NCBI RefSeq assembly: GCF_000508085.1
Contig: NZ_KI669560.1
Location: forward strand, 2,726,254-2,790,253
Source of the DNA: Sediminibacterium sp. C3
GTDB taxonomy: Bacteria; Bacteroidota; Bacteroidia; Chitinophagales; Chitinophagaceae
Direction: 5' to 3'
Length of the DNA stretch: 64,000 nt
Part shown: in pieces, positions 1-8,878 of the stretch
Layout: the number at the start of each line of letters is the position of its first letter
Position numbering within the stretch: the stretch's first letter is position 1
Notes under the pieces: generated by a model
The model's database searches: none
What the model was told of the DNA's origin: nothing
The model's input: the letters and a program-made list of their open reading frames with translations, nothing else
Position numbers and translations under genes: made by a program

Positions 1-29
1 ATTTTAGGACGAGGCAATGTCTGAAAACA

Positions 30-60
30 AAAAAGCCCCAGGTAAAACCAGGGGCTTTTT
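30..60 (-). terminator. Rho-independent terminator of the OmpA-like gene
   Basis: A perfect 10-bp arm (AAAAAGCCCC, 30-39) pairs with GGGGCTTTTT (51-60), and the loop holds a further 3-bp helix. It lies 17 bases past the stop of the OmpA-like gene on the minus strand. A/T tracts on both sides would let it work in both directions. Confidence 0.85.
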
Positions 61-76
61 CTATTCAAAGCTTTTA

Positions 77-1612
77 TTAATTTCTGCTTTTCAAGTTTGG
101 ATGTGGAGCAGGTACGCTGTTTGGACCTTCTTCAGTAGTACCTTGTAGGTCTACAGATCCGGCTTTACCTTCCTGAGCATACACGAATAATAATCTGCTT
201 TCAGCAATACCTTGCTTTTCAACCAGGTACTTGATAACCGCGTTTACTCTTTCCCAGCTTTGTTGCTGAGCAGCTTTGCTTGTAGCACCGTATCCGATAA
301 CTTTTACATTACAAGTTGGGTTAGCTTTCAATTGAGCTGCAGCTGCACCTAGAACTACCATTGCATCTTTGCTTAACTTAGTAGTAGTTCCTTTGAACTG
401 TACGCTTGGTAAAGCACCGATTGAACAAGAAGCTTTTTGAGCTTGCATGCTGCTAACCATCTCTCTGATTTCCTTGCAACAAGCGTTCTCAGGACAAGTT
501 CCGATACCATCATTGTTTACAGGGAAACATTTTTGAGAAGTCAACAATTCCTTATCTCTGTAATCAGGAACTCCATCACCATCTGTATCCTTAGATACAC
601 CATGAGAATCAACTGGAGCACCTGCTGGAGTATTTGGTTCCATATCAAACTGATCAGTTACACCATCTTTATCTGCATCAGGTAATACCACTTTAGGCAT
701 TTTCATGTGCTGAGGAGCATTTAACTCGCTATAGATAAAGTTGTTTGGATTGATCCAGTAAAGAGGCTGAACTTTCTTGCTGTTATCGCCAATGTTGATA
801 TTAACTCTGGCAGTAGTCATGCTGAAATAATCGTTGTTCTCGTTTCTAACATCTTTCCATGTATCAAGATAATCGTATCCTTTAAGTGTAAAGATGAATT
901 TCTGCTCGATACCGATGTTTACTTTCTCGCTTACTTTAAATGCAGCACCCAAACCAATATTTGCAGCATGCATTAAAGCCCAAGATTTTCTATTGTTTAC
1001 AGTAGCTCCGAATGCAGTTGAAATTAAACCATCCTGAGTATAGGCCTGACCTGGACGCTGACCGTAAAAGATATTGTATCCGCCAGGTTGGTTACCAGGA
1101 GCACCCTGGTATTGTGCTTTGGAGCCTAAAAAGCTATAACCAGCCAATACATACAAGTTTGTTTTTGGATTACCTCTGTAATAGCTAGGAGTATTCAAAG
1201 ACGCAATCAAATCAAAACCCAAAGCCCACATAGAGTTCTTGTAAGCAGTCTGTCCAACAGCTACTCCGTAAGCATTTGGTGTTCCAGAAGTAGACGCTCC
1301 GGTTAAAGAACCTCTGAAAGATAAAACGTGTCCAAGAGCTTTTCTCAATGAAACGCCATATCCAAGACCTGTTTTACCTTTAATATCACCCACTAACCAA
1401 GTTGGTCCTAGGTTAAAACCCAATTCCCACTGGCTTCTTGGTTTTGCAGGATAAGGATACTGGTTATTCATAAATTCATTGTGCTGGGGCAGATCCTTAA
1501 CTGCAATTTTGGAAGTGTCTTTCCAATCCCAACCCCAATTTGTCTGTGCGCTAGCTGCGAACTGTGCGAACACAAATAATGCAACTAAAAAAAGGAGCTT
1601 CTTGCTTGCCAT
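77..1612 (-). CDS. OmpA family outer membrane protein with thrombospondin type-3 repeats
   Basis: This 511-residue protein has a signal peptide ending near ASAQ (residue 22). An N-terminal region of about residues 60-300 is rich in alternating aromatic and glycine residues, as in an outer membrane barrel. Calcium-binding type-3 repeats follow (DADKDGVTDQFD and DTDGDGVPDYRD, about 315-360). The C-terminal domain (about 395-490) is OmpA-like and in this family binds peptidoglycan. The likely role is anchoring the outer membrane to the cell wall. The gene stands alone, ends at a strong terminator and diverges from the polyprenyl synthase gene. Confidence 0.9.
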   Translation of the reverse strand: MASKKLLFLVALFVFAQFAASAQTNWGWDWKDTSKIAVKDLPQHNEFMNNQYPYPAKPRSQWELGFNLGPTWLVGDIKGKTGLGYGVSLRKALGHVLSFRGSLTGASTSGTPNAYGVAVGQTAYKNSMWALGFDLIASLNTPSYYRGNPKTNLYVLAGYSFLGSKAQYQGAPGNQPGGYNIFYGQRPGQAYTQDGLISTAFGATVNNRKSWALMHAANIGLGAAFKVSEKVNIGIEQKFIFTLKGYDYLDTWKDVRNENNDYFSMTTARVNINIGDNSKKVQPLYWINPNNFIYSELNAPQHMKMPKVVLPDADKDGVTDQFDMEPNTPAGAPVDSHGVSKDTDGDGVPDYRDKELLTSQKCFPVNNDGIGTCPENACCKEIREMVSSMQAQKASCSIGALPSVQFKGTTTKLSKDAMVVLGAAAAQLKANPTCNVKVIGYGATSKAAQQQSWERVNAVIKYLVEKQGIAESRLLFVYAQEGKAGSVDLQGTTEEGPNSVPAPHPNLKSRN

Positions 1613-1793
1613 AATCGATATTTGATTTAAAATTTAATTATAATCGCTGTAAAAGTACTTAATTTTTGATATAAATACTTTTAAATACTATCTGGGGGGA
1701 TAATTGATAGTTATGACTGCGAATATAGTATAAACGCTGCATTTTACCTATTATTTTGTCATTTTACTGGGTATATTGCAGAATAATTATAAC

Positions 1794-2756
1794 ATGAACT
1801 TAGCAAAAAAGGTGATTTCGGCTGAATTGGCTCAATTTGAAGTCCATTTTAGAGAGGCCGTGAAGAGCAGAGTGGCGTTGTTAGATCGGATTATGCAATA
1901 CATAGTAAAGCGAAAAGGGAAGCAACTTCGCCCGATGTTTGTATTGTTAAGTGCACGCTTGGGGGGTGAAATAAACGATAGTACTTATCGGGCTGCATCC
2001 CTGGTTGAACTTTTGCATACAGCCACATTGGTTCACGATGATGTAGTGGACGAATCCATGGAGAGAAGAGGCTATTTTTCTATCAATGCCCTTTGGAAAA
2101 ACAAAATTGCCGTACTGGTTGGGGATTATCTTCTATCAAAGGGATTATTACTTTCATTAAACAACAAAGATCACGAGGTTTTGCGCATTCTCTCCGAAGC
2201 GGTAAAACTAATGAGTGAGGGAGAACTGCTGCAGATAGAAAAATCAAGAAATCTGAACCTGAGCGAATCCATTTATTACGATATCATAAACGGAAAGACA
2301 GCATCCCTGCTGGCTTCTGCCTGTTCTGCAGGTGCGTCCACTACTTTTGAAGACGCTGAAACTGTTGAAAAAATGAGGTTGTTCGGAGAAAAAGTGGGTA
2401 TGGCATTTCAAATAAAGGACGATTTATTCGATTACAGCAGCCAGAATATTGGAAAGCCAACAGGTAATGATATCAAAGAGAAAAAATTAACCTTACCGTT
2501 GATATATGTCTTAAATAATTGTTCTTCTGAAATCAGGAAGAAAATTATTTATATCATAAAAAACCAGAATACACAAAAGGATAAAGTAGCTTTTGTAATT
2601 AGTCAGGTAGAAGAATTAGGAGGCATTGCTTACGCAACACAGAAAATGTTTACCTACAGAGATGAAGCATTGGAAATTTTGTACCAGTTTCCACCTTCTG
2701 AAGTAAGGGATGCGTTAGAGGAGTTGGTACGTTACACTACTGATAGGGCTTATTAA
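1794..2756 (+). CDS. ispB: Polyprenyl diphosphate synthase (octaprenyl/heptaprenyl type)
   Basis: This trans-isoprenyl diphosphate synthase condenses isopentenyl diphosphate onto an allylic primer to make the long side chain of the respiratory quinone. The first aspartate-rich motif is DDVVD at residues 82-86, after LLHTATLVH. The second is DDLFDY in AFQIKDDLFDY. An upstream in-frame TTG at 1776 exists, but the ATG at 1794 gives the usual N-terminus and a 320-residue protein of normal length. The stop overlaps the recJ start by one base (TAATG), so the two genes are probably translationally coupled. The chain length cannot be told from sequence alone. Confidence 0.9.
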   Translation: MNLAKKVISAELAQFEVHFREAVKSRVALLDRIMQYIVKRKGKQLRPMFVLLSARLGGEINDSTYRAASLVELLHTATLVHDDVVDESMERRGYFSINALWKNKIAVLVGDYLLSKGLLLSLNNKDHEVLRILSEAVKLMSEGELLQIEKSRNLNLSESIYYDIINGKTASLLASACSAGASTTFEDAETVEKMRLFGEKVGMAFQIKDDLFDYSSQNIGKPTGNDIKEKKLTLPLIYVLNNCSSEIRKKIIYIIKNQNTQKDKVAFVISQVEELGGIAYATQKMFTYRDEALEILYQFPPSEVRDALEELVRYTTDRAY

Positions 2757-4468
2757 TGCAGAAAAGATGGAAAATATTAGCTCAGAACGAAGAAGCAACC
2801 CGTTCCTTACAAGCCGCTATTAAAATCAGTTCAACTCTTTGTTCCATATTAATACAAAGGGGTATAACCAATTTTGAATCAGCGAAAGAATTCTTCAGAC
2901 CTGAACTTTCACACTTACACAGTCCATGGTTAATGAAAGACATGGACAAAGCAGTAGACAGAATCATCAAAGCCATTCATCAGAAAGAAAAAATAATGAT
3001 TTATGGCGATTATGATGTGGATGGAACTACCTCTGTAGCTTCTATGTTTCAGTTTATACAATCATTGCACAATAATGTGGAGTTTTATATCCCTCACCGA
3101 TATAAGGAGGGATATGGAATTTCAAAAATTGGAATTGATTATGCAAAAGAACAGGGACACAGTTTAATTATCTCGCTTGACTGTGGAATTAAATCAGCTG
3201 ATTTAATAGCATATGCTTCCTCGCTAGGCATTGATTTTATAGTATGTGATCACCATTTACCCGATGAAATCATACCCAAGGCTGTTGCCATTTTAAATCC
3301 CAAACAAAAAGATTGTGCATATCCTTACAAAGAACTCTGTGGTTGTGGGGTGGGATTTAAACTAATGACTGCACTAAGTGAAAAACTGAACCTTCCATCC
3401 GATCAATACCTGCAGTACCTGGATTTGGTATCGATTGCTATTGCTGCTGATATTGTACCCGTAACTGGCGAAAACAGAACGCTTGCCTATTGGGGATTAC
3501 AAAAAGTAAACAGCAATCCATCCATAGGAATCAAAGCATTGATGGAGCTGGCCAACGCAAAATCTCCTATGAGTTTAACCAACCTAGTTTTTGTTATAGC
3601 CCCCAGGGTAAATGCGGCTGGCAGAATGGACGATGCAAAAAAAGCGGTTCAGTTGTTTATAGAAAAAGATAAAACTCAAGCAACTGCGTTGGCACAACTA
3701 TTACACAGCGACAATACAGACAGAAGAGAAGCAGATGCATCTATTACTGTAGACGCAATGGAAATGTTGAAAGCAGACCCGCTAAATGAGCAGAGAAAAA
3801 CAACGGTTTTGTACAATGAAAATTGGCATAAAGGTGTGGTAGGAATCGTTGCCAGCAGATTAATTGAAACCTATTACCGGCCAACCATCATCCTCACACG
3901 CAGCGGGGAATATGCAGCAGGAAGTGCAAGAAGTGTTGCAGGTTTTAATTTGTATGAGGCAGTTCATGCCTGCAGAAAATACCTGTTAGGATATGGCGGA
4001 CATTTTGCAGCAGCAGGAATGACACTCGCTATTGATCAGATTGAAAATTTTAAAAATGCTTTTGAAGAAGTGGTTGCCAGCAGTATTACACCGGAACAAC
4101 TCATACCGGAGATCGTTATTAATGCAGAGATTCAGTTTGTTGATATTACAGAGAAGTTTTACAATATTATCAAACAAATGGAACCCTTTGGACCCGATAA
4201 TATGAAACCTGTATTCATTGCAAGAAATGTAAAAGATGCAGGCTTTTCCAAAGTGGTAAAAGACCTGCATCTTCGTGTTGTAGTGAAACAAGGTGATAAA
4301 ATTTTATCCGGAATTGGTTTCAATCTGGGCGAAAAAATAATACACCTTCAGAACAATCAATCAGTTGATCTGGTATTTACCATTGACGAAAATGAATGGC
4401 AGGGCAATACCAGCTTGCAACTCAAAGTTATTGACCTCCTCCCTGCATCATCTGTACAGAGCGATTAA
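2756..4468 (+). CDS. recJ: Single-stranded-DNA-specific exonuclease RecJ
   Basis: RecJ degrades single-stranded DNA 5' to 3' in recombination and repair. The 570-residue length is normal. The DHH-family metal motifs are visible: YGDYDVDGTTS near residue 83, SLDCGIKS, and VCDHHLPDE near residue 163. The DHHA1 part carries the glycine-rich GYGGHFAAAGMT motif near 416. A C-terminal OB-like domain includes MEPFGPDNMKPVF. It is coupled to the polyprenyl synthase upstream, and its last 41 bases overlap the 3' end of htpG on the other strand. Confidence 0.95.
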   Translation: MQKRWKILAQNEEATRSLQAAIKISSTLCSILIQRGITNFESAKEFFRPELSHLHSPWLMKDMDKAVDRIIKAIHQKEKIMIYGDYDVDGTTSVASMFQFIQSLHNNVEFYIPHRYKEGYGISKIGIDYAKEQGHSLIISLDCGIKSADLIAYASSLGIDFIVCDHHLPDEIIPKAVAILNPKQKDCAYPYKELCGCGVGFKLMTALSEKLNLPSDQYLQYLDLVSIAIAADIVPVTGENRTLAYWGLQKVNSNPSIGIKALMELANAKSPMSLTNLVFVIAPRVNAAGRMDDAKKAVQLFIEKDKTQATALAQLLHSDNTDRREADASITVDAMEMLKADPLNEQRKTTVLYNENWHKGVVGIVASRLIETYYRPTIILTRSGEYAAGSARSVAGFNLYEAVHACRKYLLGYGGHFAAAGMTLAIDQIENFKNAFEEVVASSITPEQLIPEIVINAEIQFVDITEKFYNIIKQMEPFGPDNMKPVFIARNVKDAGFSKVVKDLHLRVVVKQGDKILSGIGFNLGEKIIHLQNNQSVDLVFTIDENEWQGNTSLQLKVIDLLPASSVQSD

Positions 4469-6287
4469 TAAAGTTCGTCAGTTCTGCTCCCTTCAGTAAT
4501 CCCTGAGACAACAAAGCCAGATCTGCAAGGTTTCTCACCTGATTGCTCTTAACGGCTTCATTGGATTCTTTCAGGATGGTCTGAAAAACAGGATGATTGC
4601 CGTTCACAGTTAAAGTAACTTCATCAGGCATCTGTGCATAGAAAGCAGTCATACCACCACCTGCAGCACCCATATCTTTCATACGGCGCATAAACTCAGG
4701 ACGGGTAGCAATCACCGGAGGTGTATCTGTACTTAATCCTTTTACTTCTGTAGTTACATGTAATTCGGGAATCTGAAGCGTGAACAAATTCTTTAACTGT
4801 TCAGTTTCATCCTTCGACAATACAGACTCATTACTTTCCTGTTTGTCAATCAGATTGTCAACTATATCCGCATCCACTCTTACGAAACTGATATTCTCCC
4901 ATTTCATTTCCATGGTATTCAGAAATGCGGCATCTACCAGGGTTTCCATTTTTACCACTTCATAACCCTTTGCCTTACATGCCTGTACATAAGCATCCTG
5001 TTGAACGGGGTTAGTAGTATAAAGAACGATATGCTTACCCTCTTTGTTTTTCTGCGTAGCTTCTGTAGCTGTTTTGTATTCATCCAACGTGAAGAACTTA
5101 CCATCTACATTCTCCATTACCAGAAACTTGTTGGCCTTCTCCAGGAACTTGTCGTCGGTCATCATACCGTATTTCACAAACAGACCCAGACTCTCCCATT
5201 TCTGTTCAAACTCTGCGCGTTCATTTCTGAAAATTTCTTCCAGTTTGTCTGCCACTTTCTTGGTGATATGTGCATTGATTTTTCTAACATTCGGATCTCC
5301 CTGTAAGTAGCTTCTGCTTACGTTCAGCGGAATATCCGGGCTGTCAATCACACCATGCAGCAACATTAAGAATTCAGGTACAATGTCTTTTACTTCATCG
5401 GTAACAAATACCTGGTTGCAATACAACTGAATTTTGTCCTTCTGAATTTCGTAGCTCTGCTTGATTTTAGGGAAATATAAAACACCGGTAAGATTGAATG
5501 GATAATCCACATTCAGGTGAATCCAGAACAATGGTGTTTCACCAAAGGGATACAATTCACGATAAAATTTCTCGTAATCTTCTTTGGTTAATTCACTGGG
5601 CTTCTTAACCCAAATTGGATTCGTATTGTTAATTGACTTCTCTTCTGTTTTCTCGTCTTCTTTTTTTACTTCCGCATTTTGATCTTTGAAATATATAGGA
5701 ATAGGAAGGAATTTGCAGAATTTCTCAAGGATACCTTTTAATTTATAAGCATCCAAAAACTCTGCACTCTCTTCATTAACGTGTAAAATAATGCGGGTAC
5801 CTCTTTGTTTTTTTTCAACTTCGTACAATTCAAATTCAGGGCTACCATCGCAACTCCAGTAAACAGTAGCAGCATCATCCTGATAACTCTGTGTAATTAC
5901 TTCCACTTTGGAAGCCACCATGAATGCGCTGTAAAAACCCAATCCGAAATGTCCTATGATATTGGCATCCTTGTATTTGGTCAAAAACTCTTCTGCTCCA
6001 CTGAAAGCCACCTGATTCAGGTATTTGTCAACTTCTTCTTTGGTCATACCCACCCCACGGTCTTCGATGGTGATGGTTTTTTCTTTTGCATCCAATACAA
6101 CATCAATGCGCAAATCCCCTAATTCTCCTTTTGCCTCTCCAATGGAAGAAAGTGTCTTGATTTTCTGGGTAGCATCGGTAGCGTTACTTACCAGTTCTCT
6201 TAGGAAGATTTCGTGATCACTATAAAGAAATTTTTTAATAATCGGGAAGATGTTTTCCGTCTGTACGCGTATCTGTCCTTTTTGCAT
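4428..6287 (-). CDS. htpG: Molecular chaperone HtpG (Hsp90)
   Basis: This is the bacterial Hsp90, a cytosolic ATP-dependent dimeric chaperone. The GHKL ATPase domain lies at the N-terminus, with FLRELVSNATDATQK, DRGVGMTKEEVD and GHFGLGFYSAFMVA. The middle domain (PLFWIHLNVDYPFNLTGVLYFP) and the dimerisation domain follow. I start it at the ATG at 6287 (MQKGQIRVQT), the family-typical N-terminus. An upstream in-frame ATG would add 13 unusual residues. That gives 619 residues. Its C-terminus is glycine-rich (MMQGGGQ) where it overlaps recJ. Confidence 0.95.
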   Translation of the reverse strand: MQKGQIRVQTENIFPIIKKFLYSDHEIFLRELVSNATDATQKIKTLSSIGEAKGELGDLRIDVVLDAKEKTITIEDRGVGMTKEEVDKYLNQVAFSGAEEFLTKYKDANIIGHFGLGFYSAFMVASKVEVITQSYQDDAATVYWSCDGSPEFELYEVEKKQRGTRIILHVNEESAEFLDAYKLKGILEKFCKFLPIPIYFKDQNAEVKKEDEKTEEKSINNTNPIWVKKPSELTKEDYEKFYRELYPFGETPLFWIHLNVDYPFNLTGVLYFPKIKQSYEIQKDKIQLYCNQVFVTDEVKDIVPEFLMLLHGVIDSPDIPLNVSRSYLQGDPNVRKINAHITKKVADKLEEIFRNERAEFEQKWESLGLFVKYGMMTDDKFLEKANKFLVMENVDGKFFTLDEYKTATEATQKNKEGKHIVLYTTNPVQQDAYVQACKAKGYEVVKMETLVDAAFLNTMEMKWENISFVRVDADIVDNLIDKQESNESVLSKDETEQLKNLFTLQIPELHVTTEVKGLSTDTPPVIATRPEFMRRMKDMGAAGGGMTAFYAQMPDEVTLTVNGNHPVFQTILKESNEAVKSNQVRNLADLALLSQGLLKGAELTNFINRSVQMMQGGGQ

Positions 6288-6400
6288 ATCAATGTTTTTT
6301 CCATGAGTTAGCAAAGAAAGTACCAATCAGAGAACCGCTGACAGGATGTCAAATAATGGCATTTCCTGCTTTTAAAAAGGAAAATTTTGACAGATTTTTT

Positions 6401-7477
6401 CTATTTCAGAACGGGAATATAAAAGCAGGCACCGGTAAGACCGTATTTCCCATAGTGCACTTCTTTAACTGGCGTGTAGTCTGACCAGATATTCCAATTG
6501 ACTTCAATGTCGGTATAGCCCTGTTGCTTCAGAAATTGGATTATCTGGGCTTTAATAGCTTCGGTGCCCTCTGTGGGCCTGTTGTAAGTAACAAACTGGA
6601 TGGTAGTTTTTTTATAGGGGAACTGGCGCATAAACTCTTCCAGTTCTTCCCGGGTAATCATCACCGATGAGAAATCATTTTTGGGTGGCGTCGGGTTTTT
6701 AGGTTCAGCTTTTACTGTAGTCCGCTCCGACTTTGTATCCGTTCTTACTGATTTTTCATATCTGGATTCCTGGTAAGCAGGAATATTATTTACCGGTTCT
6801 GAATAATTGTATGGGTTAGCAGGTCTGCGATTGTTCGTAGGGGGTATACTGCCGTTATAGGTCTGCTGAATTGTTTGTTCATCCCAATATTGTATGGTTG
6901 ATTTAGGCCTGATATTATCGTCCACTCTCCTCTCCGTTTTTTTTCGGGGCGCTTCCACACTTTCCATATTTTCGGAGGGATAAGACTCTCTGATACGACG
7001 GGCAGGCTTAGGTTCTGCAGGTCTAGGCTCCATGGCTTTGGCTAACGTTGACTTTTCTACGGAGGACTCAACCACAGCGGGTTTGGCTACTTTTGATCTT
7101 ACGGCCACAGGCTCAACTGTAGCTGGTTTTGTTTCAATTGGTTCTGCTTTTACTGTAGCTGACTCAATAGTTAAAGAATCAATTAAAGGAACAACTGCTT
7201 GTGTAGTGGAGTCATTATTATTAGATGAATCAGCTACCGGAGCAATATTTAGGCGGGATTCCATCAACCTGCGTTGCTCTTCGTACCAGGCCTGAGCGGA
7301 CTCATCTACTACCTGTTCTTCTTTAACGAGTGGGACAATTTTTTCTTTCTGTTGGATCCACCAGAATGCAGCATACCCTATGCCGGCCATGATAAATAGC
7401 GCCAGCATGAGCAGGAGGAATCTTGGATTTTTTTTGTCTTGCGTTTCCTCTCCCGTTAAATCGGTTGCGGTTAACAT
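6401..7477 (-). CDS. Single-pass membrane protein with proline-rich linker, function unknown
   Basis: I do not recognise this 358-residue protein. One hydrophobic segment (about residues 25-43) follows a short charged N-terminus, as in an inner-membrane anchor. Residues 60-270 are low in complexity and rich in P, E, K, V and T, a likely extended periplasmic linker. The last 90 residues look like a small folded domain (TREELEEFMRQFPYKKTTIQF to the C-terminal FYIPVLK). The layout resembles envelope-spanning linker proteins, but I see no SPOR or TonB C-terminal signature. Confidence 0.6.
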   Translation of the reverse strand: MLTATDLTGEETQDKKNPRFLLLMLALFIMAGIGYAAFWWIQQKEKIVPLVKEEQVVDESAQAWYEEQRRLMESRLNIAPVADSSNNNDSTTQAVVPLIDSLTIESATVKAEPIETKPATVEPVAVRSKVAKPAVVESSVEKSTLAKAMEPRPAEPKPARRIRESYPSENMESVEAPRKKTERRVDDNIRPKSTIQYWDEQTIQQTYNGSIPPTNNRRPANPYNYSEPVNNIPAYQESRYEKSVRTDTKSERTTVKAEPKNPTPPKNDFSSVMITREELEEFMRQFPYKKTTIQFVTYNRPTEGTEAIKAQIIQFLKQQGYTDIEVNWNIWSDYTPVKEVHYGKYGLTGACFYIPVLK

Positions 7478-7531
7478 AGTACTAAGTTAACAAAAATCCT
7501 TATACAACAAGGGTTTCAGCTTATAAATGCC

Positions 7532-8878
7532 TTATTGAGCAGTAATTTTAACATCATCTACCCAGAAGTTGGTATTTCGCTTCCCTGTTAAACTACCCAA
7601 ATCGGACCCTGTATAACGAAATCCAATAAAAACCTGCCCCTTATAACCATGTAAAGAAATATTACCCGATTTAACCCAGCTTGCACCAATTCCATTGCTT
7701 GCCCCATTGGCTATATTGGCTTTTAAAGGCTGCCATTTTGCTTTCCAGGGTTGTCCCCTCCCATCGTAATTGGCAGACAACAATACTTCAAGGGAAGCGC
7801 CATTGTCAAAAGCGTCCCTGGTTAAAAATCCGAGTTGTTCATGGGTACTATTGTTAAGTTGAACAGGAGGTAAGATGAGCCAGCTACTAATAACTGATTC
7901 CTGTGACCCCAGTGCTGTAACTGAAGCGAATGAATTTTGCTGAAAACGCTGAATCTGAAAATCCTGTTTTGCCAGCTCGGGTATATTTTGCCAAAGCGGA
8001 ATATTTAGGGTAGATGAAACGGGATACTGTTCAAAATCTTCGTAAAACAAAGTATATCCGATATTGTTACTGCATCTACTGTTTGTAAAATGTACATCAC
8101 TGGTATCACGAATCATCAGTTGACGCTGCGAACCAAATTCAGAATATATCCCAGTAACACTGCCACTCCCATTAGGGGATTTTTGTTTTGCAAATTTGGC
8201 GAAGCCACTGGTTCTTAAATACACGGTTCCTCCGGAACAAAATTTAAGCGACAAACTATGGGTTACTTTGTTCACCCAATCCCCGAAAAAGGCTGCAGTA
8301 TCATTTTCAGCAAACTGAATTTGATTCAGTTTTACCAATCTGCTGTGCAGCGAATCATGCAACTGATCATATCCTACTTCTATAGGCTCAGGCATTTTCT
8401 GTAATCCCACTGAAACAATATGCTTCTGAAATAAGGATGAAGGCAATGGAAGTATAGCCGGGAACTGCGGATCGGACCTGTCTATTCCCCCACCCAGCTG
8501 CAACATACCGCCATACTCTCCCATCCACAATCCATTCAATTTAACAACAACCGCCATCCCAATTGGATACAGCGCAGACAAACTAAAACCATCCAGTTTA
8601 AGGGTGATGGCTGCAGTACTATCCTGGATAACGATGGACTTATAAAAATTATCGGTTGCATCGTTAGCCGTAACAATTCCGCGGATTACTTCATTGTTTA
8701 CAAACTGCTCGGCATTCCCCGCAATATGCGTATTGTAAATACTTTTGATAGAGGCATTCACTTGTTCAGCAGCTAATGCTGAAGTGGGAGGCATTTCTCT
8801 GCTTCTGGTGCATGCACCGCAGCAAACAAACAAAAAGAAAAACAGCTGATTCAATTTCTGAACATACCCTTGTTTCAT
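7532..8878 (-). CDS. DUF5689 domain lipoprotein
   Basis: The 448-residue product starts with a hydrophobic segment ending in a cysteine cluster (FVCCGAC), consistent with a lipoprotein signal. Residues about 40-260 match the DUF5689 pattern: IRGIVTANDATDNFYKSIVI, then QDSTAAITLKLDG and an OB-like LYPIGMAVVVKLNGLW. The C-terminal part (FYEDFEQYP onward, ending NFWVDDVKI) resembles choice-of-anchor/MAM-like domains. The start at 8878 overlaps the stop of the receptor gene as ATGA, so the two are an operon. It is probably an outer-membrane surface partner of the receptor. Its ligand is unknown. Confidence 0.75.
   Translation of the reverse strand: MKQGYVQKLNQLFFFLFVCCGACTRSREMPPTSALAAEQVNASIKSIYNTHIAGNAEQFVNNEVIRGIVTANDATDNFYKSIVIQDSTAAITLKLDGFSLSALYPIGMAVVVKLNGLWMGEYGGMLQLGGGIDRSDPQFPAILPLPSSLFQKHIVSVGLQKMPEPIEVGYDQLHDSLHSRLVKLNQIQFAENDTAAFFGDWVNKVTHSLSLKFCSGGTVYLRTSGFAKFAKQKSPNGSGSVTGIYSEFGSQRQLMIRDTSDVHFTNSRCSNNIGYTLFYEDFEQYPVSSTLNIPLWQNIPELAKQDFQIQRFQQNSFASVTALGSQESVISSWLILPPVQLNNSTHEQLGFLTRDAFDNGASLEVLLSANYDGRGQPWKAKWQPLKANIANGASNGIGASWVKSGNISLHGYKGQVFIGFRYTGSDLGSLTGKRNTNFWVDDVKITAQ

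Noticed and set aside
1776..1793. TTG start of the polyprenyl synthase
   Set aside because: It adds six residues with no sign of a ribosome site; the ATG at 1794 gives the normal N-terminus.
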